A stretch of 18,833 nucleotides of DNA, taken from positions 1 to 18,833 of the forward strand of contig JAWLCQ010000086.1 in the NCBI GenBank assembly GCA_041687095.1, read 5' to 3'. Positions 1 through 6,008 of the stretch are shown one piece after another. Each line of letters starts with the position of its first letter. The stretch's first letter is position 1. Below the pieces are notes generated by a model. The model saw nothing but the letters and a program-made list of their open reading frames with translations. It had not been told where the DNA came from and ran no database searches. The translations under genes were made by a program, and so were the position numbers. This DNA comes from JAWLCQ01 sp041687095 (GTDB taxonomy: Bacteria > Planctomycetota > Phycisphaerae > SM23-33).

Positions 1-143
1 AGGAGACCCCCAACGCACGCGCTTGAGGCAGCGCAGGCGCTTGAGGCAACGCACGCGCTTGGGGCAACGCACGCGCTTGGGGCGTCGCAGGCGCTTGGGG
101 CATCGCGTTCGCGTTCCGCGAACGCGCCGTGGGGCCGATCCAT
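1..143 (-). CDS. Possible partial ORF with Cys-containing hexapeptide repeats, cut by the window edge
   Basis: On the minus strand an ATG at 143 is preceded by a purine-rich GAGGAGGGGAGGG stretch that could act as a ribosome binding site. The frame stays open for 47 codons to the window edge. After the opening MDRPHGAFAERERD it encodes five hexapeptides of the form A-(P/S)-S-A-C-(V/D/A), matching five 18-bp DNA repeats. Because 18 is a multiple of three, repeat-number changes keep the frame, and the differences between copies are partly synonymous (GCC/GCG). The ORF lies downstream of the terminator hairpin at 181-218, so it would be its own transcription unit. I recognise no family. It could equally be non-coding repeat DNA, because only the N-terminal part is visible. 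Confidence 0.3.
   Translation of the reverse strand, partial: MDRPHGAFAERERDAPSACDAPSACVAPSACVASSACAASSACVGGL
14..103. repeat. Five tandem 18-bp repeats
   Basis: Five contiguous copies of an 18-bp unit beginning CGCA(C/G)GCGCTTG lie at 14-31, 32-49, 50-67, 68-85 and 86-103. They differ at a few positions only. There are no spacers, so this is a tandem array and not a CRISPR. It is in frame with the minus-strand ORF that starts at 143. Confidence 0.9.
104..126. repeat. Perfect 10-bp inverted repeat next to the 18-bp array
   Basis: CGCGTTCGCG at 104-113 and CGCGAACGCG at 117-126 are perfect reverse complements around a 3-nt centre. The palindrome abuts the last 18-bp repeat without a gap. It may be a hairpin or the boundary of the array, and its function is unknown. 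Confidence 0.75.
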
Positions 144-180
144 CCCTCCCCTCCTCGCACGGGGGCGGGCGCAAAGAAAG

Positions 181-218
181 GCCTTCACCGGCGGCGAGGG
201 TTCGCCGCCGGTGAAGGC
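181..218 (-). terminator. Intrinsic terminator of the corrinoid protein gene
   Basis: A perfect 16-bp stem (181-196 with 203-218) closes a 6-nt loop 37 bp past the corrinoid gene stop codon. On the minus strand the stem is followed by CTTTCTTTGC, a T-rich tract as expected for Rho-independent termination. On the plus strand no T tract follows, so it should act for the minus-strand gene only. Confidence 0.8.
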
Positions 219-254
219 GCAGCAAGTCGTAGCAGGGATCCGCGTCGGGGCGGC

Positions 255-887
255 CTAGGCCACGCCGAGCAGTTCCTTGGTCTTATCGACGGCCGACGCG
301 GCGTCGGGGGCGTACCCGTCGGCGCCGATCTCGTCGGCGTAGCTCTGGGTGACGGGGGCCCCGCCGATGATCGTGCGGACGTCCACGCCCGAGTCCTTGA
401 GGGCCTTGACCACGTCCTTCATCTGGGGCATGGTGGTGGTGAGCAGGGCGCTCATCGCGCACACCTTCGCCCCGCTCTTCTTCACTTCCTCGACGAACTT
501 CTCGGCCGGGACGTCCGTGCCGATGTCCACGACCTCGAACCCGCCGCCGGACAGCATCATCCCGACGAGGTTCTTGCCGATGTCGTGGAGATCGCCCTTG
601 ACGGTCCCGAGGACGACGGTGCCCACGGGCTGCACGCCGGCCTTCTCGAGTTCGGGCTTGAGGATCTCCATCCCGCCCTTCATCGCGCGGGCGGCGATGA
701 GGACTTCGGGGACGTAAACCTCGTTGGCCTTGAACCGCTTGCCGACGACATTCATCCCGGCGATGAGGCCCTTCTCCAGGACATCGCGGGGGGCCGTGCC
801 CTCCGCCAGGGCCTGCTTCGTCATCTCCGCCACCTTGTTGCGATCGCCCTTGATGAGGGCTTCCGCGAGCGCCTGCAAATCTGCCAT
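255..887 (-). CDS. Corrinoid (cobalamin-binding) methyltransferase protein, MtbC/MtmC-like
   Basis: This is a 210-aa protein with the two-part architecture of methyltransferase corrinoid subunits. A helical cap occupies about residues 1-85, including the conserved run of N-terminal helices and the VPEVLIAARAM segment. The B12-binding Rossmann domain covers about 88-208. The base-off/His-on motif GDLHDIG lies at 98-104 with cobalt-ligand His101, followed by SALLTTTM (146-153) and GGAPV (175-179). In the family such proteins carry a methyl group between a substrate-specific methyltransferase and an acceptor such as tetrahydrofolate or CoM. The ATG at 887 is preceded by an AAAGG-type site. No cognate MttB/MtbB-like methyltransferase or activating protein is in the window, so the substrate cannot be named. 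A strong terminator follows at 181-218. Confidence 0.93.
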   Translation of the reverse strand: MADLQALAEALIKGDRNKVAEMTKQALAEGTAPRDVLEKGLIAGMNVVGKRFKANEVYVPEVLIAARAMKGGMEILKPELEKAGVQPVGTVVLGTVKGDLHDIGKNLVGMMLSGGGFEVVDIGTDVPAEKFVEEVKKSGAKVCAMSALLTTTMPQMKDVVKALKDSGVDVRTIIGGAPVTQSYADEIGADGYAPDAASAVDKTKELLGVA

Positions 888-1064
888 GCCAATTACCTTT
901 CCGTCTTCCGTCCTGATCGTGAGGACAAGCCGATCCGTCCGGCGGGTGTTTCCCGATAGCCGCCCACCGGAGAGGGATCACGTACTTGCAAAGGGAACTT
1001 AGCGAACCATTTCGGCGAAAACAACCTGCTATGCAAACGTTTTTCGCGGAAAATCTGCGGGGGA

Positions 1065-1940
1065 TCAGCCCTGGGGGGTGGGCGGGGCGTTCGCGTCCTG
1101 CTCGTCCGCCGGGGCCGTCTCCGCCGCCGGAGCCTCGTCCGCCGGGGCTTCCTCAACCGCCGGAGCCTCAGTCGCCGGAGCCTCCTCAGCCGCCGGGGCT
1201 TCCTCGACTGCGGGAGCCTCCTCGACTGCGGGAGCCGTCTCCGCCGCCGGGGCCTCGGGGAGGGGTGCGTTCGGGTCGCCCTCGGGCGTCAGCACCGGCG
1301 GCGCCGCCGGACGCGTCGTCGCCAGGGCCACCGGCTCGCGGATCTGCGGGATCCGCTGGAGGGCGGCCTCGGCGAGGTAGAAGACGGGCTGCCCCTGCAG
1401 GGAGGCCTGCATCTGCCGCACCTCGCTGTACGCCTTCTCGGCGGCGGCGAAGTCGCGGCGGTACTCGGCGACGCGGCCGAGCCCGTAGTGCGCCAGCGCC
1501 ACGGGCACCGTCTCGTCGCGGTGCTGGTCGAGGACCCGCTGATACCAGCTGGCGGCGTCGGTGAGCTTCTCATCGCGCGCCGTGTCCGACAGATCGGGCC
1601 ACTGCAGGGCAAGTTCGATCATCCGCGTGTCGCCAATGGTCACGCTGGCGTAGGCGGCGAGGGTGTCATCGTCGCCCTCGGCGACGGTGCGGAGCTGCGT
1701 GATGCGCTCCTCGATGCCCCCGGTGGACGGGTACATGAGCATGTCATAGTACGCCGCCTGCTCCGCGGCCGCCTGCTGCCGCGACTGGTTCACCAGGTAC
1801 ACCGCCCCGAGCACGATGGCCACGACGATGAGGATCGCGGCGGCGAGGCGGACGCCGTTTCTCTTGAGCCACTCGATGCCCTTGGCGAGTTCGGTATCGA
1901 GTACGTTCTGCTGCAGTTCGTGTCGTCGCTCTGCCTTCAT
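1065..1940 (-). CDS. YfgM-like membrane-anchored TPR protein with a repetitive Ala/Pro/Glu tail
   Basis: This 291-aa protein has a short cytoplasmic N-terminus (about 1-30, rich in charged residues) and a single transmembrane helix at about 31-51. A helical region at about 55-200 with TPR-like helix pairs follows (for example LAHYGLGRVAEYRRDFAAAE at 149-168). The last 80 residues are almost only Ala, Pro, Glu and Thr, in repeats around EEAPA. This layout matches the YfgM/TPR_21 type of envelope proteins. In proteobacteria YfgM works with the periplasmic chaperone network near BamB. The tail is probably a disordered extracytoplasmic spacer, and its codons repeat at DNA level at about 1110-1255. 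The ribosome binding site before the ATG is weak. A specific role here is not shown. Confidence 0.7.
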   Translation of the reverse strand: MKAERRHELQQNVLDTELAKGIEWLKRNGVRLAAAILIVVAIVLGAVYLVNQSRQQAAAEQAAYYDMLMYPSTGGIEERITQLRTVAEGDDDTLAAYASVTIGDTRMIELALQWPDLSDTARDEKLTDAASWYQRVLDQHRDETVPVALAHYGLGRVAEYRRDFAAAEKAYSEVRQMQASLQGQPVFYLAEAALQRIPQIREPVALATTRPAAPPVLTPEGDPNAPLPEAPAAETAPAVEEAPAVEEAPAAEEAPATEAPAVEEAPADEAPAAETAPADEQDANAPPTPQG

Positions 1941-2050
1941 ACGTCTGTCTTACCCGTCTCTGGGGGAATCAATAGGATTCCCAACACTGGCACGATTCCA
2001 AAATCCCAAACCCAACGCGTGAAAAACCACCGGGCGGATCCACGAGCCCC

Positions 2051-2085
2051 GGTTCCTGGTTCCTGGTTCCCGGTTCCTGGCTCCC
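2051..2085. repeat. GGTTCCT heptamer array
   Basis: Five 7-bp units lie head to tail: two GGTTCCT, then GGTTCCC, GGTTCCT and GGCTCCC. They sit in the 181-bp gap between the lipoprotein and YfgM-like genes. A related array lies at 18579-18611. It is non-coding, and I see no promoter motif in it. Confidence 0.8.
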
Positions 2086-2121
2086 GCTTGGTCCTGGCCC
2101 ATCGACCCTCGCGAAGCGGCC

Positions 2122-2631
2122 CTACCGTCCATCCGGCCGCGGCTTGGCCACCGGGTCCATTCGTCCGCTGGTCCACAGCATCACGCGGATCTCGGAGCCG
2201 CGGAACGGCCCGCCGTCGACCACCATGATCTGGCAGTTCTCGGACTCCTTCTGGAAGTCCATGATCACGTCGCCCTGCACGAAGCGGTCGGCGGTGAGGG
2301 TCCATCGCTGGATCGGCATCTGCCGCATGTAGAAGCGGCCGACGGCAAACTTGTCGCTCGATCCCTTGTACAGGTGGTCCACATACCTCGCCGACCCGCC
2401 GCGGAAGTTCCGCGACCGCGACTCGTCCAGCCGGAACCCCGTCGGAACCGGGAGGTCCGGGATCGGCGGATGGGTCATCGCCACCAGTTCCGGCCCGCCG
2501 GCGGGGATGGAGCCCTCTCCGCCCGAAGCGCCCGCCGGGGCGGGAGCGTACTGCGCATTCACGCATCCGCTCAAGGCGGATACCACGACCGTCAGTCCCA
2601 CCACCACCGCCGCGCATCTCATCATCTTCAT
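2122..2631 (-). CDS. Hypothetical lipoprotein
   Basis: This is a 169-aa protein when started at the ATG at 2631, which has GGAGG five bases upstream. An ATG at 2643 would add four residues and lacks such a site. Residues 1-23 form a lipoprotein signal: a basic start, a Val/Ala-rich core and the lipobox LSGC with Cys23 as the lipidation site. The linker after it is rich in Pro, Gly and Ala. The rest (about 60-165) is a single small alpha/beta-looking domain with many aromatic residues (RYVDHLYKG, VGRFYMRQMPIQRW, IMDFQKESENCQIMVV). I recognise no named family. It lies 118 bp downstream of the cyclase gene on the same strand, so it may be co-transcribed, but the larger gap leaves this open. Confidence 0.75.
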   Translation of the reverse strand: MKMMRCAAVVVGLTVVVSALSGCVNAQYAPAPAGASGGEGSIPAGGPELVAMTHPPIPDLPVPTGFRLDESRSRNFRGGSARYVDHLYKGSSDKFAVGRFYMRQMPIQRWTLTADRFVQGDVIMDFQKESENCQIMVVDGGPFRGSEIRVMLWTSGRMDPVAKPRPDGR

Positions 2632-2695
2632 GGCGACCTCCATGTCTTCCAGTACGCCCGGTGCGGGCGCAGGTTCGGTACTTCACGGGCGCGTC

Positions 2696-2720
2696 GGTTC
2701 CGTCCTCCCGCACCGGAACC
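2696..2720 (-). terminator. Hairpin behind the cyclase gene, possible weak terminator
   Basis: GGTTCCG (2696-2702) and CGGAACC (2714-2720) form a 7-bp stem with an 11-nt loop, about 30 bp past the cyclase stop codon. No T tract follows on the minus strand. It may therefore be an mRNA-stabilising or attenuating hairpin instead of a true terminator. Confidence 0.3.
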
Positions 2721-2749
2721 TTTACAGCATCGGCATTTCCGGCTCGCTG

Positions 2750-4933
2750 TCAAGACAGTTTCTCGCCGCGTTGACAGGAGCGCAGGGCCTGCAGCGCGAA
2801 CAGCAGCGGGTAGAGGTCCTCGTAGTACCACAGTTGGGCGAAGTACAGGCCGATGGGCGAAGCGTCCCCTCCGGCCCCGCGTGCGGTCCGCTCGATCAAC
2901 CACGCCGCCCCGCGCTCAATGGCCGCCCCCACCGCGCCCGCGCTTGCCGCGACGGCCGCCGGCGCGCCGGCTGACGCCCCTCCCGCCGCCTCCGCGCGTT
3001 CCTCGCCCAGATCGGCCTCGCGGGCGGCGCAGAGGGCGATGAGGGCGAGGGCGGTTTCCTCGATGCTCGACTCCGACACCCCCCCACCGCCCCACCCGCC
3101 GTCCGGTCGCTGGGCGGCCAGCAGCCACGCGAGGGCGCGGGCGGCGAGGGGGCGAACGGCGGGGAGGGCGTACCCGGTTCGGACGCCCCTACTCCCCGGC
3201 AGCGTGGGTTCGACGTGGTTGCTCCGCTGCGCTCCGCAAGCCACGGCACCCGGCGCTTCGCAAGCCGCCGCGCCCAGGGCTGCCTCAGCAACGGCGGCGG
3301 TGGGGTCCACCGGCGCCCTCGCCACCGCCGCCAGCGTCTGCAGCACCCGCGCGGTCCCGTACGTGCGATTCTCCCCACCGCTCTCGCCCTCGTTCCCGAA
3401 CCACAGCGGTGTCCAGGAGCCATCCGCATTCTGCGAACGCTGTAGGGACCGCAGCAGCCGTGCGGGGTCCAGAGCGGCGGCGAGGTCCTCGCTCTCGCCC
3501 CGCCACGCGCACCACGCGCGCAGGGCGTGGGCGGTGAGGTCGGGGCAGCTTCGATCGAACGGCAAACGCCCCCAGCCGCGGCAGAACGTGGGGATGCCCC
3601 CGTCGCGGTTCTGCACCCCCCGCAGCCACCGCAGCCCCGCCAGGGCCTCCCCTGCTGCTCCCCGCCCGCCCAGGTGCTTCAGCGCCAGGACCGCACCGGC
3701 GGTGTCGTCGGCGTCGGGGACGCCGCCGCTGCGGTCCGTCCACGCCCACCCGCCCGGTGCAGCCCCGGTGTACGGATGGGGAGCCCGGTGCTGCTGTGCG
3801 AGCAACCACCGCAGAATCGCCTCGCGATCGGTGTCGTCGAGGGTGGAGTGATGATCGGCTGCAATCGCATCCCCGGATGGTGGTGCGGAGGGGGACGCGG
3901 AGGGACTGTCGATCTCCTCCGCTTGCACCGGACGATCCCCCCGACGCGGTTGGGGGGCTTGGGGATGGGCGGTGTCGCCCTCCCCGTCCAGCAGGGCGTT
4001 GACCGCCAGCGTCGTCACCCACGTCGCCAAGTCCGTGTCGATCGCCCAGGACCCGTCGTCGCGGGCGGTGTCGAGCAGGAACCGCACGCCCCGCCGGACC
4101 ACGGGATGCTCCCGCAGCCCCATGGAGGCGAGGCACATGGTGACGAAGCTCGTGAGCGGGGCGGCCTCCAGGAACCCCCCGCTGGACGGCTGGATCCGCT
4201 GCAGCTTCCGCACCGCCGCCCCCCACGCCCGCGTCCGCAGCCAGCGGAGGGGCGACGCGAAGGCATGCTTCACCCTCCCCCCCCGGTCCACGCGCAGGCG
4301 TGCAGAGTGATGCCTCACCCCCCCCACCGCGATCAGCGCCGGCAGCGCGTAGCTCACCACCGGCAGGCGGGCCCAGCGGAGGAGGCGGTGCGGGAGGACG
4401 GCCAACTCGAAGGGGAGCTGCGCCACGTACCCCCACGCCTCCCGCCCCTCGCCCAGCACGCCCGCCAGGGCGCACATCGTCAGGATCGGGGCGGAGAACG
4501 TGCGGTCGCCCCCGTACACCGCCCCGACGGCCGATGCAAGACGCGCCGGGTCCACACCGCCTGCACGCGCAGCGAGCCACCGCTCCGCCGCCCCCACCGC
4601 GCCCGCACCCGCCGTACCCGCCGCCCCCTGCGCCTCGCCCGCACCCGCCGTGCGCAACGCGCACCAGCACAGCAGCGTCGTCGAGAGGTTGCTCCGCGAG
4701 CGGACCGTGTCCCCCCACCCGCCGTCGGGGTTGGCATGGTCCACCAGCCACCGCACGGCCGCTTTGACCGGGGCGGCGTGCGCGTGGGGGTCCACCGTCC
4801 ACAGCGCGAACGCCCCCGTCGCCGTGGACAGCGCACTGGAACTCAGCCGCCCCTCCCAGTGCCCGCCCTCCACCCGCAGCTCCAGCAGCCGCCGGGTGAG
4901 CGTGGCGATCGCGTCATTCAGCGCGTTCATCAT
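2750..4933 (-). CDS. Squalene-hopene-cyclase-like class II terpene cyclase
   Basis: This 727-aa protein is close to the length of squalene-hopene cyclases. It carries QW-type repeats throughout: DGGWGD at 70-75, DDGSWAID (292-299), QNRDGG (441-446), QNADGSW (501-507) and DGGWGG (611-616). PGGWAWTD...PDADDTA at 393-412 matches the cyclase signature whose DXDD (D407-D410) is the catalytic acid of class II cyclases. WFGNEG...RTYGTARVLQTL (511-534) and GLYFAQLWYYEDLYPLLFAL (695-714) match the C-terminal SHC blocks. It should protonate and cyclise a polyprenoid, at the membrane if it behaves like SHC. Long Ala/Gly/Pro linkers (about 316-366, 545-585, 640-672) are unusual. It overlaps the preceding gene by 20 bp, with GGAG upstream of the ATG. 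The substrate is unknown; identity as a true hopene synthase is not shown. Confidence 0.85.
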   Translation of the reverse strand: MMNALNDAIATLTRRLLELRVEGGHWEGRLSSSALSTATGAFALWTVDPHAHAAPVKAAVRWLVDHANPDGGWGDTVRSRSNLSTTLLCWCALRTAGAGEAQGAAGTAGAGAVGAAERWLAARAGGVDPARLASAVGAVYGGDRTFSAPILTMCALAGVLGEGREAWGYVAQLPFELAVLPHRLLRWARLPVVSYALPALIAVGGVRHHSARLRVDRGGRVKHAFASPLRWLRTRAWGAAVRKLQRIQPSSGGFLEAAPLTSFVTMCLASMGLREHPVVRRGVRFLLDTARDDGSWAIDTDLATWVTTLAVNALLDGEGDTAHPQAPQPRRGDRPVQAEEIDSPSASPSAPPSGDAIAADHHSTLDDTDREAILRWLLAQQHRAPHPYTGAAPGGWAWTDRSGGVPDADDTAGAVLALKHLGGRGAAGEALAGLRWLRGVQNRDGGIPTFCRGWGRLPFDRSCPDLTAHALRAWCAWRGESEDLAAALDPARLLRSLQRSQNADGSWTPLWFGNEGESGGENRTYGTARVLQTLAAVARAPVDPTAAVAEAALGAAACEAPGAVACGAQRSNHVEPTLPGSRGVRTGYALPAVRPLAARALAWLLAAQRPDGGWGGGGVSESSIEETALALIALCAAREADLGEERAEAAGGASAGAPAAVAASAGAVGAAIERGAAWLIERTARGAGGDASPIGLYFAQLWYYEDLYPLLFALQALRSCQRGEKLS

Positions 4934-6008
4934 GGAGGGCTCCGAGCGCCAGCAGCGCGTAGAACGTGTACTCGCAGTCCACGTCGTCGTCCGCGAGGTG
5001 GCCGCGGAAGGCCCCGCGGCGGTCCCAGAGGGCGTCGAGGAAATCCAACGCCCCCTCGCGACACGCCCCCAGGTCCGCCCCCGCCCACCGCAGCGCGAAC
5101 AGGGCGGTCCCCGTGCTCAGCAGATCGGCGGCGGGCAGCAGCGGGTGGGCGCACCAACCGCCCGAAGCATCCTGCCGCTCCCTCAGCCACCGCACCCCCG
5201 CGTCGATGCGTTGTGCGACAGTTCCACTGTCCAACGCGGGCGCCAACGCGGGTGCCAACGCGGACGCCAACGCGGGTGCCACGGCTGCGCTGTCTGCAGC
5301 CGAGCCCGTTGGAGCGCCATTGGAAGACGGGTTCCGGGAACCCGTGGCGCCCGCAGCCTCGCAAGAATCCCGGACATCGCACAGCAGCGCCACCGCCGCC
5401 GCCGTCGCGGCCGTCCCGGCCACCGCAAGGCCCGGGGCGTTCGCATACGCCCCGTCCGCGGTGCGGGCGGACTCCAGCAGGGCGAGGATCGGTGCGGGAT
5501 CGGGCGGGCAGGCCAGGTCCTCCATCGCTCCCTGCGCGAGGAAGCAGTCGTACACCGTCGCCTCGCCCGCGTCGCGCTCCCGGCGGAAGGCTCCGTCGGC
5601 GGTGCGGAAGTGCTCCACGCGCTCCCGCAGCCTCGCGGGCAGGTCCGGGTCGTCCTCCGGAAACCCGATGCACGCCCAGCACCGGATGAGCGACGACAGG
5701 TGCACCAGGTCCAGCCCGTCCCCGTCCTGAAACGAGCGGAGGTAGCCGAGCAGGCTTTCCGGGCCGCCGGTGAGCGCGGCCGCCTGCCCGACGCCGTCGG
5801 GGGCCGTTGGGCCGAGCAGTCCGCACAGGGCCTGCAGGGCGAAGGCGGTGTAGTAGAGGTCGGCGGGCGCGTTCGGTCGCCCGCGTCCGCGCGCACCGCC
5901 CGTGGGGGTGAACTGCCCGCGGAGGTATGCGACGACGCGCGGGGTGGCGTCAGACAGTTCGCTGGGTGCGGTGGCGATCGTCCGCAGCAGTTGCGCTCGC
6001 AGGCTCAC
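4914..6008 (-). CDS. Prenyltransferase/squalene-cyclase repeat protein (alpha-barrel)
   Basis: This 364-aa protein has the alpha/alpha-barrel repeats of the prenyltransferase beta-subunit and squalene cyclase superfamily. Examples are DLYYTAFALQALCGLLG (50-66), DGAFRRERDAGEATVYDCFLAQG (within 138-160), DGAYANAPG (185-193), ASGGWCAHP (281-289) and DCEYTFYALLALGAL (344-358). It has no DXDD motif. It may be a second barrel subunit of the neighbouring cyclase or bind a prenyl substrate. The start is GTG at 6008 with AGGAGG six bases upstream, so the gene overlaps the synthase gene by 59 bp. Residues about 214-262 are a low-complexity insert. It comes from a REP-like element (5271-5352) and a 12-bp tandem repeat (5231-5278). 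The insert leaves the barrel repeats on both sides intact. Confidence 0.82.
   Translation of the reverse strand: MSLRAQLLRTIATAPSELSDATPRVVAYLRGQFTPTGGARGRGRPNAPADLYYTAFALQALCGLLGPTAPDGVGQAAALTGGPESLLGYLRSFQDGDGLDLVHLSSLIRCWACIGFPEDDPDLPARLRERVEHFRTADGAFRRERDAGEATVYDCFLAQGAMEDLACPPDPAPILALLESARTADGAYANAPGLAVAGTAATAAAVALLCDVRDSCEAAGATGSRNPSSNGAPTGSAADSAAVAPALASALAPALAPALDSGTVAQRIDAGVRWLRERQDASGGWCAHPLLPAADLLSTGTALFALRWAGADLGACREGALDFLDALWDRRGAFRGHLADDDVDCEYTFYALLALGALHDERAE
5231..5278. repeat. Four 12-bp tandem repeats inside a gene
   Basis: Four copies of a 12-bp unit (CCAACGCGG followed by GCG, GTG, ACG and GTG) lie head to tail. On the coding minus strand they give an Ala/Leu/Pro/Ser tetrapeptide repeat (APAL/ASAL), at about residues 244-260 of the barrel protein. 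The array directly abuts the REP-like element at 5271-5352. Confidence 0.85.
5271..5352. repeat. REP-like element, coding copy
   Basis: This roughly 82-bp segment pairs with 16444-16526. The first 23 bp (starting CGCGGGTGCC) are identical and the last 31 bp match at 25 positions, with spacing differing by one base. Two stem-loops are kept: GGCTG/CAGCC, and here a perfect 8-bp ACGGGTTC/GAACCCGT around three bases. It is translated in frame as residues about 219-246 of the prenyltransferase-repeat protein. Confidence 0.75.

Noticed and set aside
129..959. 276-aa plus-strand open frame antisense to the corrinoid protein
   Set aside because: Shadow frame that also runs through the terminator hairpin.
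950..1050. Sigma-70 promoter for the corrinoid gene
   Set aside because: An AT-richer patch on the minus strand offers TTGTTT with TAAGTT at 17-bp spacing, but the -10 match is too poor to report.
3527..5689. 720-aa plus-strand open frame across the cyclase region
   Set aside because: Arg/Pro-rich shadow. The minus strand has clear QW repeats and DADDTA.
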